Below, piece after piece: positions 36,274 to 44,630 of a DNA stretch of 64,000 nt. Source of the DNA: JAHBNG01 sp039028975 (GTDB lineage Bacteria; Chloroflexota; Anaerolineae; Caldilineales; Caldilineaceae). Numbering within the stretch: the stretch's first letter is position 1; each line of letters opens with the position of its first letter. The stretch lies in NCBI GenBank assembly GCA_039028975.1, contig JBCCHB010000061.1, positions 1-64,000 of the forward strand, in the 5' to 3' direction. The position numbers were made by a program, and so were the translations under genes. The notes under the pieces were generated by a model that did no database searches, had not been told where the DNA came from, and was given only the letters and a program-made list of their open reading frames with translations.

Positions 36274-37224
36274 ATGACCACAGAAAAAACTTTTGGGCCA
36301 AAAGGCTGGACACCAGAGCGACTCGGCTCACTTGCAGGCAAAACATACCTCATCACTGGCGCTAACAGCGGTACAGGGTTTGAGGCATCAAAGATACTGC
36401 TGTCCAAGGGTGCAAAAGTGGTGATGCTGAACCGCAACCCGCAGAAATCGGCAGAGGCCATCGCGGCATTGCAACAAGAGCTTGGAAAAGATGCAGACGT
36501 GTCGTTCATCCGCATGGACCTGTCGGACCTAGCTTCTGTGCGAAAAGCGGCAGCAGAGGTCTTGGAGAAGGTTCCCCGCATTGACGCACTCATCTGCAAC
36601 GCCGCTATCGCGCAGGTGCCCACACAGAAGCTCACCGTAGATGGTTTTGAAAGCCAGCTTGGCACCAACCATTACGGTCATTTCGTCTTGTGCGGGATGC
36701 TCTTCGACCGCATCGAGGAATCGAAAGGTCGGATCGTGGTCGTTGCAAGCCTTGGTTATAAGATGGGGCTGAGAACGATCCAGTTTGACGACATGAACTG
36801 GGACAGGAACTACAGCGCCAATAGTGTCTACAGTCAAAGTAAATTGGCGCAGATGATGTTTGCCTATGAGTTGCAAGATCGGGTCAAAGCAACAAACGGG
36901 AATGTCGAAGCCTATGTTTGCCACCCGGGGGCATCTGCAACATCGCTGATCGAGACCAGCGGAAGCACGGTAAGCAAGCTCATGTACCGACTTATGATAA
37001 TGACGCCTTTGGTTCAATCGGCCGAAAAAGGAGCCTACCCACAAGTTATGTGCGCAACTGAGGAGGGCCTTGAACAGCGAGCCTTTTATGGCCCCACAAG
37101 ACGCATGGAATCAGGCGGTCCGGTCGGCATGGGTACGCTGGAACCCTATGCCCACGACAAGGCCGTCATGGTCAAGCTGTGGGACCGGTCAGAGAAAGAA
37201 ACCGGGTTCCAGTGGAATCTCTAA
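36274..37224 (+). CDS. Short-chain dehydrogenase/reductase
   Basis: The 316-residue SDR has the cofactor motif TGANSGTGFEA, the NAAI structural motif, catalytic Ser in VVVASLGYKMG and Y186-x-x-x-K190 (YSQSK). Its length and N-terminal segment TFGPKGWTPERLGSLAGKTY place it among protochlorophyllide-reductase-like/retinol-dehydrogenase-like SDRs. It probably oxidises or reduces an alcohol/aldehyde pair with NADP(H). CAAGGAATTTGAACA precedes the ATG. It is followed by the molybdenum hydroxylase genes at 25 bp, so it leads a three-gene operon. A truncated copy of its 5' end lies at 41190-41359. Confidence 0.9.
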   Translation: MTTEKTFGPKGWTPERLGSLAGKTYLITGANSGTGFEASKILLSKGAKVVMLNRNPQKSAEAIAALQQELGKDADVSFIRMDLSDLASVRKAAAEVLEKVPRIDALICNAAIAQVPTQKLTVDGFESQLGTNHYGHFVLCGMLFDRIEESKGRIVVVASLGYKMGLRTIQFDDMNWDRNYSANSVYSQSKLAQMMFAYELQDRVKATNGNVEAYVCHPGASATSLIETSGSTVSKLMYRLMIMTPLVQSAEKGAYPQVMCATEEGLEQRAFYGPTRRMESGGPVGMGTLEPYAHDKAVMVKLWDRSEKETGFQWNL

Positions 37225-37249
37225 ATCGGAATAGATAGGAGAACATTCA

Positions 37250-39943
37250 ATGAAAACAACGATCAACGGTCAACCATTTGAATTTGAGCCACGCCACGAT
37301 GAAACGGCAATCGACGTATTGCGGGATCGGGTGGGGCTGACAGGCACAAAGATGTCCTGCGGCGGTGGAATCTGTGGGGCGTGTACGGTGCGCGTCGATA
37401 ATGTGCCAATGTGCAGTTGCCTCATGCCGGCCACTCAGATGGACGGTGCAGATATTCGCACCATCGAAGAACACGGACTCGACAATTTGCACCCTGTTCA
37501 GCGCGCTTTTATGGCCAATGAAGGGTTACAGTGTGGCTTCTGCACGCCGGGCTTTATCAATGAAGGTATCGCCTTTTATGATCGCTGGCGTGCCGAGCAT
37601 GGCAAGTCAGAGCCATCAAAGCATGAGGTTGCCCTGGCGATGGGCGGCCATCTCTGCCGCTGTGCCGCTTATGTCGGTATTTATGCCGCCATCCAAAAGG
37701 CATGTGCTGGCGAATATGATGATGCGCCCGATGCCCCCATTCATCGTATTGATGCACCAGAAAAAGTAACGGGCACAGCTAAATACACGGTTGATGTAGT
37801 ATTTGATGGTCAGCTTGAGGGCAAGATTTTACGCTCAAAATATCCGCGCGCAATCGTTAAATCAATTGATGCAAGCGCAGCAGAAGCACTCGACGGTGTG
37901 GTTACGGTTGTAGAGTTGTTGAATGACAAGAAAAAGGTGCGCTGGGTAGGGCAGCCAGTTGCCGCCGTTGCCGCGGTTGACGAACAAACAGCCCTGGCTG
38001 CACTACAGTTGATTCAAGTCGACTATGAAGTACTGCCAGCGTCTGTAGGAACGGAAGCCGCGGCAAAACCAGATGCCCCAACCGTTTGGGAAGAGGATGA
38101 ACGTGGCGACATTCCATCAGCCGCTGAAGAAATAGACTTTCCATATAGATGGGAAAATAATGTTGGTCACGTTCCGGCCGACATTGTCATCTCACCACTC
38201 CGTGGTCGAGCGGTTCGTGCCCTTGAAAAGGTACGCAAAGAATCACCCAACACGCTGGCTGAGCAGGTTTATGTCAACCATCAACAGGTGCATACGGCAC
38301 TGGAGCCACGTGCGGCCGTTGCCAAATGGGATGGTTCATCATTACATGTTGTGGTCTCCTCACAAAGTGTCCATGCAGTGCGTAACGAGCTTTCCCATCA
38401 TTTCGGAATAGATGTCGAAAAGATTACAGTTGAAGGCAAGTATATCGGCGGTGCTTTTGGGGCGAAGGGGGGACTTTATCTTGAAATTATTGCGGCGGTA
38501 ACGCTGGCCCTTGCGGCAAAAGCACCGGTGCGCATTGCCAACAGCCGTTTGGAAGAGCTAGCGTATGCTGGGACACGCACGGGGTCACGCGCAGAAGTCG
38601 CCCTGTCAGTCAAAGAGGACGGTTCGCCGAATGCCATGCATTTCCACTCTTTCGGAGATGCAGGGGTTGGAGCAGGCGCTGCTCCCGCCGCAGTCTACTG
38701 GATGATGTCACCAAAGGGGTTGAAGAAAGATTTCTCGGACAACATCATTGTCAACAACATTCCACCGACACTGCCGTTTCGTGCTCCTGATGGGCCTGCT
38801 AAACGCTGGGTGATAGAGTCAGCTATCGATGAAGCGGCTGCGAGAAATGGCATAAATCCTGTAGCGATACGCCGTAGATGGTGGCCCAAGCATGAGATCA
38901 AAAATCGCCTTCTTGATTGGGTGGAGTCGATTCCGCAATGGCAAGAACGGAAGGCCGAAGCTGGCGCTGATAAAGGGCGTTTCAAGCGTGGCATCGGACT
39001 GGCTATGTCGCAATGGATGTTCCTCTATCATCCACATACGAAGGTCAGGGTCAGTTCGTCACCAGATGGATTTACGGTCAGCTGCGGATCACAAGATGTG
39101 GGCAACGGAACGCGTACCGCGCTTGCCAAAGCGTTGGAAGATACATTGGGTATCAGCCGTCATCAGGTGACTATTGAAGTTGGCGCTTCAGACCTACCCA
39201 TTGGCCCCATGTCAACAGGAAGTCAAATGAACGTTTCGGTTTATCCAACCACCGTCACCGCCTGTGAAAAAGTGATGGAGCATCTTGTAAAAGAGTCGAA
39301 GGCGAAACTTGGCTTGAGCGGGGCGCGTGTAGCCCAAGGAGGCATTCAGCATAATGATGGCTTTACCCCATGGGACGAAGTATTGGCAGTTGCCACACCA
39401 TTTGAGTACACAGACAAGCGTGGCGCGGAGCCGATGCTGATGGGATTACGCTTCGCGACGATGAGCAAGGAGACCAATCCTTCTAACGGCCGACGGTTTA
39501 GCCACGGTGCGGTCGTAACAGAGGTAGAGGTCGATACGCTGTTAGGTAAAGTTCGACCGATCAATCTCTGGACTTCTGTTGCTGTTGGAAAAATTTGTGT
39601 GCCAGAGCTTGCCACAAGCCAAATGTATGGTGGTGCCATTCAAGGGTTAGGATATGCACTGTATGAGCAAAAAGTAATTGACCAAAAATCAGGTCATGTC
39701 CTCTCGGCTAACTTAAACGATTATCGCATTCCGGGTATCGGTGATACACCCAACATCCATGTTCACTTCGACGAAGAAGGATACGATGAGGTGCGCGGCG
39801 CTGGAATTGGTTTGGCCGAGCTTGCCACCATTGGCATTGCTGGCTCGGTTGGCAACGCTGTTTATCATGCGACCGGCTGGCGGCCGACGCAGACACCCAT
39901 CACGCCACACGATGTGGTACAAGGTCTAAAGGAGGTCGCATAA
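37250..39943 (+). CDS. Molybdenum aldehyde/xanthine oxidoreductase, 2Fe-2S and Mo subunits fused
   Basis: Residues 1-155 form a CO-dehydrogenase-small-subunit-like protein with two 2Fe-2S clusters: C37-x4-C42-x2-C45-x11-C57, and CGFC with CRC. Residues about 165-897 form a complete Mo-binding subunit of the PaoC size (about 730 residues), with RIDAPEKVTGTAKYT, GAFGAKGG, FRAPDGPAKRW and, near the end, the catalytic glutamate region GLAELATIGIAGSVGNA. Such enzymes hydroxylate aldehydes or N-heterocycles with water, using molybdopterin cytosine dinucleotide. PaoABC-type enzymes usually have these parts as two polypeptides. No Tat signal is present, so it is cytoplasmic. AGGAGAA precedes the ATG; the FAD subunit gene follows after 2 bp. 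Confidence 0.92.
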   Translation: MKTTINGQPFEFEPRHDETAIDVLRDRVGLTGTKMSCGGGICGACTVRVDNVPMCSCLMPATQMDGADIRTIEEHGLDNLHPVQRAFMANEGLQCGFCTPGFINEGIAFYDRWRAEHGKSEPSKHEVALAMGGHLCRCAAYVGIYAAIQKACAGEYDDAPDAPIHRIDAPEKVTGTAKYTVDVVFDGQLEGKILRSKYPRAIVKSIDASAAEALDGVVTVVELLNDKKKVRWVGQPVAAVAAVDEQTALAALQLIQVDYEVLPASVGTEAAAKPDAPTVWEEDERGDIPSAAEEIDFPYRWENNVGHVPADIVISPLRGRAVRALEKVRKESPNTLAEQVYVNHQQVHTALEPRAAVAKWDGSSLHVVVSSQSVHAVRNELSHHFGIDVEKITVEGKYIGGAFGAKGGLYLEIIAAVTLALAAKAPVRIANSRLEELAYAGTRTGSRAEVALSVKEDGSPNAMHFHSFGDAGVGAGAAPAAVYWMMSPKGLKKDFSDNIIVNNIPPTLPFRAPDGPAKRWVIESAIDEAAARNGINPVAIRRRWWPKHEIKNRLLDWVESIPQWQERKAEAGADKGRFKRGIGLAMSQWMFLYHPHTKVRVSSSPDGFTVSCGSQDVGNGTRTALAKALEDTLGISRHQVTIEVGASDLPIGPMSTGSQMNVSVYPTTVTACEKVMEHLVKESKAKLGLSGARVAQGGIQHNDGFTPWDEVLAVATPFEYTDKRGAEPMLMGLRFATMSKETNPSNGRRFSHGAVVTEVEVDTLLGKVRPINLWTSVAVGKICVPELATSQMYGGAIQGLGYALYEQKVIDQKSGHVLSANLNDYRIPGIGDTPNIHVHFDEEGYDEVRGAGIGLAELATIGIAGSVGNAVYHATGWRPTQTPITPHDVVQGLKEVA

Positions 39944-39945
39944 TC

Positions 39946-40878
39946 ATGTTGACTTTATTGACAAAACCCGAAGATATTCAAGGTGCAGTTGGCGAGATTC
40001 GCGCTGGCGGCACAGATTTACACGACCGCTATCGCATGGGCGTCTCATCTGGCGCGATTATTGATATTCATAAGCTCGATTTTGGCGGCATTGTTGAAAA
40101 CGAGGATGGGTCGTTGACGATTGGCGCAAGCGTCACCATTGACGACGTGGGGCAACATCCTGCCATCCAGTCTGGATATGGGGCGTTGGCGCAGGCGGCA
40201 AATGGACTGGCAACGCCGCAAATCCGCTGGGCGGCCAGCTTTGGCGGCAGTCTGTTACAAAAGACACGCTGTGCGTATTTCCGACATCCTAATCTGCCCT
40301 GCATGAAAAAGGGTGATGCTGTGTGTGGCTGCCGTGAAGGAAACCATTCCAATGGGGTGGTCTTTGATAAAGGCGGCGGCGGGCATCCCCATCCATCTAC
40401 GTTGGCGACAGCTCTGCTGGTTTGCGGCGCTACAGTGCGGACAACGGCGCGCGAAATGCCGATTGCCGGTTTATATGGCGATGGCTCAGCGCATGATCGC
40501 GACCACCTGCTGAATGAGAATGAGATTTTGACGCATGTGATTTTGCCTTCAGCAGTCTCAGGTGAGAAAGCGGCGTACTTCCGTTCGATCAGTCGTTTTG
40601 AGGCGGAGTGGCCGATTGTGGAATGTTCTGTGCGGCTCGTTGTGGCGGATGGCGTGATTACGGATGCTGGCGTGGGTGTCGGCGGCGTGTCGCAGATTCC
40701 GCTGCGCTTGGGCAATGTGGAGGCGACGTTAATTGGGCAGGCTGCGACGCAGGGGACGTTGGAGAAAGCGGCTGGCGTAGCGGCCGAAAACACCAATCCA
40801 CTCCCACAATCCGCCTGGAAAGTTGAGATGATGGTCGGCACCATTTTGCAGACGCTAGAGATGGCGTTAAACGGTTAA
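39946..40878 (+). CDS. FAD-binding subunit of the molybdenum hydroxylase, with extra 4Fe-4S cluster
   Basis: The 310-residue protein has the FAD-binding PCMH fold (IRAGGTDLHDRYRMG, then FGGSLLQKTRC). The loop TRCAYFRHPNLPCMKKGDAVCGCREG supplies four cysteines. It resembles the loop that binds a 4Fe-4S cluster in PaoB and in the beta subunit of 4-hydroxybenzoyl-CoA reductase. The subunit passes electrons from the Fe-S clusters of the fused partner to an acceptor. AAAGGAGG lies 8 bp before the ATG, inside the end of the upstream gene. Base composition rises in GC towards the 3' end. Confidence 0.9.
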   Translation: MLTLLTKPEDIQGAVGEIRAGGTDLHDRYRMGVSSGAIIDIHKLDFGGIVENEDGSLTIGASVTIDDVGQHPAIQSGYGALAQAANGLATPQIRWAASFGGSLLQKTRCAYFRHPNLPCMKKGDAVCGCREGNHSNGVVFDKGGGGHPHPSTLATALLVCGATVRTTAREMPIAGLYGDGSAHDRDHLLNENEILTHVILPSAVSGEKAAYFRSISRFEAEWPIVECSVRLVVADGVITDAGVGVGGVSQIPLRLGNVEATLIGQAATQGTLEKAAGVAAENTNPLPQSAWKVEMMVGTILQTLEMALNG

Positions 40879-41189
40879 CCTCATTGCGACACAGGGCCAT
40901 ATCCGTCGATTGTGACTCCTTTGTCAAGGCGGGAGTAAAACGTATAGCAAGGGTGCGTTTTAGTTTGGGGGCGAGGTGAGAAAAGAATGCATTGCACGAG
41001 TGAAAAAGCGTATCGAGCGTCCAACCAAAAACTCAACCGTGCGCTGCATTCGGCTCTGACTCGTGTGCAACGCACAGGGTTGACATGTTTCTGGGACGAC
41101 ACTCTTGGTTGCCTCCATGCAAGCGGCAAATCGCCGAGCACTCTTGCGCCCAAACGTAAATACATCCGTAATACGGCACTCTAACTTAG
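40879..41189. other. Intergenic region downstream of the hydroxylase operon
   Basis: About 310 bases without a gene. Near 41039-41075 lies a GTGCGCTGCAT/GTGCAACGCAC inverted repeat of the same type as 52899-52961. No U-tailed terminator was recognised after the FAD subunit gene. Confidence 0.45.
41039..41075. repeat. GTGCGNTGCAC inverted repeat, copy 1 (family I)
   Basis: GTGCGCTGCAT (41039-41049) and GTGCAACGCAC (41065-41075) pair at 9 of 11 positions. The same words form the arms of a longer hairpin at 52899-52961. Confidence 0.45.
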
Positions 41190-41359
41190 CAGGCAAAACA
41201 AGGAGTTTGAACAATGACCACTAAAAATAAATTTGGACCAAAAGGCTGAACACCGGAGCAACTCGGCGCCCTAGCAGGCACAACATATGCTATCACCTGT
41301 GCCAACGCCGGTGTGGGATTTGAGGCAACGCGGGTGTTCCTGTCCAAGGGCGCAAATCA
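41190..41359 (+). pseudogene. Truncated, degenerate copy of the SDR gene 5' end
   Basis: From GGCAAAACAAGGAGTTTGAACA through TCCAAGGGCGCAAA this matches 36253-36416, including the leader, ribosome-binding site and about 48 codons. The copy has a stop where the parent has TGG (KGWTPE read as KG*TPE) and several substitutions. Similarity ends abruptly near 41359. It lies 4.9 kb from the parent, just beyond the operon, so the operon is bracketed by two SDR 5' ends. It looks like the remains of a tandem duplication or of a paralogous operon. Confidence 0.88.
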
Positions 41360-41360
41360 T

Positions 41361-41725
41361 CCTGTTCCCAACCTGACGCGGACAACGAACTCTACAAAGA
41401 AGACATGATCCGTAAAACTCAGGGCGTCGAGTCTACGAACGAGACGAGTACTCTCATGTGACACTAGATGGGCAGCGGGAAAAGCTTTCGACTCAAGACG
41501 ATGGAAGGGGGTAGTCCACACAGTGCCAACCGCTGGGCTATTGGAGGCATCTCGGTCGGCATCCACTCATTCTGCCAACCATCGCCCGTGGTGTAGTCAG
41601 AGTTCTCGACGACAAGCCCAAGTGAGCCCCAACATTGTTTAAAACGTAATCGGGAAATTAGTCTTGGAGAGATCACCATACCTGAGCAACAGAATGTCGA
41701 ATACCATCTGGGGGTGAAGCTTGAC
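41361..41725. other. Decayed spacer with a possible coding remnant
   Basis: About 365 bases between the SDR relic and csaA. A frame at about 41602-41761 reads REISLGEITIPEQQNVEYHL and has protein-like composition, but it has no recognisable family and a stop upstream. It may be the last exon-like scrap of a lost gene. Nothing else was seen. Confidence 0.35.
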
Positions 41726-42079
41726 CTACCCCGCTCGACAGCCATTTGGCATGGCAACTTCAGGTATGGCTAGACAAGGTGTTAGGTTATCTGCGTAACC
41801 AATATCAAAAAGCATACCTTGTGAGGCTTCTCCAGCCATTTTCCTTTCTGGCAAGTTCACAACAAACAATGCTTGCTTACCTTCTATTTCGTAGGGATTC
41901 TCCCGCTCCTGCTTAATGCCAGCAAGTATCGTGCGCATATGATCTCCAAAATCTACTGTCAGTTTCATAAGTTTATTAGACCTTTCTATTTCTGATACAG
42001 TTACGATTGTCCCCACGCGGATGTCGAGCTTTTCAAAATCCTCGAATGTAATGAGTTCTTTTATAGGTGCTTGATTCAT
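41726..42079 (-). CDS. csaA: CsaA-like tRNA-binding domain protein
   Basis: The 117-residue protein is a single OB-fold tRNA-binding domain: FEKLDIRVGTIVTVSEIERS, split as LDIRVGTIV and EIERSNKLMKL, then ILAGIKQERE, GKQALFVVNLPERKMAGEAS and SQGMLF. This is the layout of CsaA, the stand-alone homologue of the C-terminal domain of methionyl-tRNA synthetase. CsaA binds structured RNA or acts as an export-linked chaperone. The last residues (EVAMPNGCRAG) extend slightly beyond the usual end. CAGGGAAAAA precedes the ATG; a MITE-like element starts 19 bp upstream of it. Confidence 0.88.
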   Translation of the reverse strand: MNQAPIKELITFEDFEKLDIRVGTIVTVSEIERSNKLMKLTVDFGDHMRTILAGIKQERENPYEIEGKQALFVVNLPERKMAGEASQGMLFDIGYADNLTPCLAIPEVAMPNGCRAG

Positions 42080-42098
42080 TTTTTCCCTGCTTAAGTAT

Positions 42099-42206
42099 AC
42101 TTCGCCAGAAGAGTCTTATCCCAACTTTTGACTAATCCATCGTGGGAAATACCTAGAAGAGATCCCCATCCATCCTCATAAAGACAAGCTTTTTCTGACT
42201 ATCTAT
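42099..42206. repeat. MITE-like terminal-inverted-repeat element, copy 1 (family A)
   Basis: Left end ACTTCGCCAGAAGAGTCTTA, right end AAGCTTTTTCTGACTATCTA. It belongs to a family of six copies of about 88-108 bp sharing CCAGAAAAG...CTTTTCTGG termini and a central GATAGTCG/GACTCTTGA-type stretch. It sits directly upstream of csaA (minus strand). Confidence 0.8.
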
Positions 42207-42373
42207 CATTGGATCGCTTACCTGCCAAAACGATTACGGTGTGCTGAGATGGTTTATTCTTTTTGACCCTTTCCCTTGCTTTTCCTGTGCCATATCAGAT
42301 AGAATCAGTAGATTGAACTGTTCTTTACATAGCCGAGGCTGACTCTGGACGAATCGATTATGCAAGGCAGGTC

Positions 42374-42473
42374 GCTAAAAATCGAGAATTTAATAACACG
42401 TAATGGAAGATCGCTCAGGTACCCGAGATGACAGGACCGGACTTTTGGGTTTTATTTGATCTTGATTCCTAAA
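42374..42473. repeat. MITE-like dispersed repeat, copy 3 (family B)
   Basis: This is the reverse complement of 8150-8250 with about 90 % identity by eye, including ATTTAATAACACGTAATGGA and the right end GATTCCTA. It is closely followed by the pentapeptide membrane protein gene, and a family A element lies 170 bp to its left. Confidence 0.8.
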
Positions 42474-42562
42474 AATTAGAATTTGTACCATCCTTATTTT
42501 GTATCATCATCATATAGACTCCGATGCCATTCCAAAACTTATCGGAATAGAGAATATCAATT

Positions 42563-43282
42563 ATGACTAAATATATACCACGCTCATTTTCAAGACTGAA
42601 AAATCAGATTGACGGGCCAGAAGCGGCGGCGCTTGCTTTCATTCTGATGGGCATTCTGATTGCGGTTGGTGGATATATCATCCTCTACGGCTGGGGATCG
42701 TTTCAAATCATCGTAGGTGACTTTTATGCGAATATTGCAGCGGAGCTGATTAGCATTGCCATTACGGTCCTGATTATTGAACGGTTGAACAGACGACGGA
42801 GTGAAAACGAAGAAAAAAAGGCGCTCATTTTACAGATGGCTAGTCCAGAAAACGCGTTTGCTATTGAGGCTGTTCGGCAGCTAGGCCAACGGGGCTGGCT
42901 TTCTGATCAATCATTGAACGATGCATACCTGAGAAGGGCCAATCTGAGTGATGCAAAATTGAGTGGTGCGGATATGCGGGGTTGCAACTTGTTTGCCTCA
43001 AATCTGAGTAGCGCTACACTGAGCAATACCAATCTGAGCAACGCCAACATGAGCAACGCCAATCTGAGCTATGCCAATTTGAGCGGCAGCAACCTCTCCA
43101 ACGCCAACTTGTCAAGAGCTGATTTAGGATATGCCGATCTGCGATACGCTGACCTACGGGATGTCATTCTGAACGCTGCCAGCTACAATTCTTATACCCG
43201 ATGGCCCACCGGTTTTAACCCCAAGGAGTTTGGGCCCATGCTGAACTTCGTTGATGGTACAAAGAACGAGCCTGCTTCATGA
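42563..43282 (+). CDS. Membrane-anchored pentapeptide-repeat protein
   Basis: The 239-residue protein has two membrane helices in its first 80 residues (AFILMGILIAVGGYIILYG and IAAELISIAITVLIIERL). A basic/acidic linker (RRRSENEEKK) follows, then from about residue 125 a run of pentapeptides of the A(N/D)LSx type (SNLSSATLSN, TNLSNANMSN and so on). These should fold as a right-handed square beta-helix facing the cytoplasm. The linker MASPENAFAIEAVRQLGQRGW is common in such proteins of Chloroflexota and cyanobacteria. The function is unknown. A second pentapeptide gene, with a TIR domain, lies 1.3 kb downstream. Confidence 0.85.
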   Translation: MTKYIPRSFSRLKNQIDGPEAAALAFILMGILIAVGGYIILYGWGSFQIIVGDFYANIAAELISIAITVLIIERLNRRRSENEEKKALILQMASPENAFAIEAVRQLGQRGWLSDQSLNDAYLRRANLSDAKLSGADMRGCNLFASNLSSATLSNTNLSNANMSNANLSYANLSGSNLSNANLSRADLGYADLRYADLRDVILNAASYNSYTRWPTGFNPKEFGPMLNFVDGTKNEPAS

Positions 43283-43549
43283 AGCTTCGTCGAGAATAAT
43301 CAGTAATCAAACATGCAACGGATTCCACTACGCAAGGCTCCAGAGAACCGAAACCCTGAACAAAGACTAGGAGATTCCGCAGATTCTTAATCTTTTCATC
43401 TTTGTTATTTTCAAGTCAGACATTCATACATTCAACTGCACCACGGAAGGATGAAAATCGGTCAGCCTTCCTCTCGAGTGAGCGAGCTTATTTACAGGGC
43501 AGATCGCAAGTTGGCAAAATGGAAGAATGGCGCAGTTGCGATCTACGGA
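43283..43549. other. Intergenic region with hairpin repeat (family E, copy 3, 43499-43546)
   Basis: The right part contains GCAGATCGCAAGTTGG and CAGTTGCGATCTAC, an inverted repeat matching the ends of 49732-49790 (GTAGATC...GATCTAC). Near 43370 a family D-like string (GATTCCGCAGATTCTTAATC) is present. No gene was recognised; an open frame crossing into the GST gene is a shadow. Confidence 0.5.
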
Positions 43550-44164
43550 TTATTCACTCCGTATCATTGTACAATGTTCTCTTTGGAACAGGCGCTCTAA
43601 GTAAGCAACTAAATTCGGAAACTCGTTAATCCAGCCATACCAGTCACCGAAATTGACTGTATATCCCACAATGATGTCTGCAACTGTAAAGCGTTCCTCG
43701 ACCAGGTAGGGAGTACTGGCTAGGACTCCATCCAGGGCAGCGGCGCTCCGCTTAAACATCATCTCATCTTGTGCCAGAATTGCGGGCACATGCTGTTCCT
43801 TAGGTAGCACGAAGTCCAATGTGTTGAGTTCTGCACTCGCCACCCAAGGTTCCATTTCTGTCAATGCAAAGAGCACCCACTGATCGTGCACTGTGCGCGC
43901 CCATGTGCCGGGCCTAGCAATCAAGTTCTTCTCAGGAACCAAGTCAGCGATGGCTGCCGATATGGCTGCCGATTCAAAGAGGGGCCGACCGTCTATGATG
44001 GCGGCTGGTAATTTCCCCAAGGGGTGAACCTTTGTGAGCGCATCACTTCCTATGATAGCGGGATCATTTCCTACTGACTGGTATTCTAACCCCGCCTCTA
44101 GGAGCGTCCAGCGGCAACGAGCAGATCTTGTGGGACCAAGTTCGAAGAGCTTGATTTCTGGCAT
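43550..44164 (-). CDS. Glutathione S-transferase family protein
   Basis: The 204-residue protein begins with a thioredoxin-like domain (IKLFELGPTRSARCRWTLLE, GLEYQSV, VHPLGKLPAAIIDGRPLFES). The helical C-terminal domain follows (YLVEERFTVADIIVGYTVNFG, with the FTVADI N-capping motif). The TRSARCRW segment holds the likely active-site Ser/Cys. It would conjugate or transfer thiols; since many Chloroflexota lack glutathione, the real thiol is uncertain. It stands alone. Confidence 0.88.
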   Translation of the reverse strand: MPEIKLFELGPTRSARCRWTLLEAGLEYQSVGNDPAIIGSDALTKVHPLGKLPAAIIDGRPLFESAAISAAIADLVPEKNLIARPGTWARTVHDQWVLFALTEMEPWVASAELNTLDFVLPKEQHVPAILAQDEMMFKRSAAALDGVLASTPYLVEERFTVADIIVGYTVNFGDWYGWINEFPNLVAYLERLFQREHCTMIRSE

Positions 44165-44341
44165 CGATTCTAATTTCCTTAACTATGCAATAACAGAAAG
44201 ACCGAACAAATTCAACGTTGTTTTTCGTATCATCGTCAAACGTTTCTTCCATTTGAAGACATGGAACATTTGTGCTATTATTCTCCACTCAATTATAAGT
44301 AGGTGAACGTTCTAGTCCATAGAAGTAAACCCAATAGAATT

Positions 44342-44425
44342 TTTAGGACAAGGATCAGACAGATTTAGAATAGAAATCTGCGAAATCTTCTATCCCCAGT
44401 TTCCTAATTTCTTTCTTGAAATCAC
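44342..44425. repeat. Dispersed hairpin repeat, copy 2 (family D)
   Basis: AGATTTAGAATAGAAATCT forms the hairpin, followed by CCCCAGTTTCCTAATTTCTT, which parallels the segment after the hairpin at 36086-36126. It lies between the GST and TIR genes. Confidence 0.45.
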
Positions 44426-44510
44426 CTATGATTTGGCCTAATCTTTACTCTCCTTCATCGCTCCCAGCGGCACCTTTCCTGCCTTAGGCAATGAATGATT
44501 ACATGTTATA

Positions 44511-44617
44511 TTTCGTCCGAAAAGTCTTCTCCTGACTCTTGATCAATCCATTTTTAGAGATTCTTGAATGGGGGAAATCCTCGCCTTCACGGGGACAAGC
44601 TTTTCTGACCATCTATA
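44511..44617. repeat. MITE-like element, copy 2 (family A), upstream of the TIR gene
   Basis: Left part TTCGTCCGAAAAGTCTTCTC, with ACTCTTGATCAATCC inside; right end GACAAGCTTTTCTGACCATC. Its right edge is 14 bp before the TIR protein start codon, so it contributes the 5' untranslated region or promoter. Confidence 0.75.
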
Positions 44618-44630
44618 TTTGTCATAGCAG

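Noticed and set aside
40068..40844. 258-codon minus-strand open frame inside the FAD subunit gene
   Set aside because: It is antisense to a clear PaoB-like protein and its translation has no family motif; the GC-rich codons of the real gene create it.
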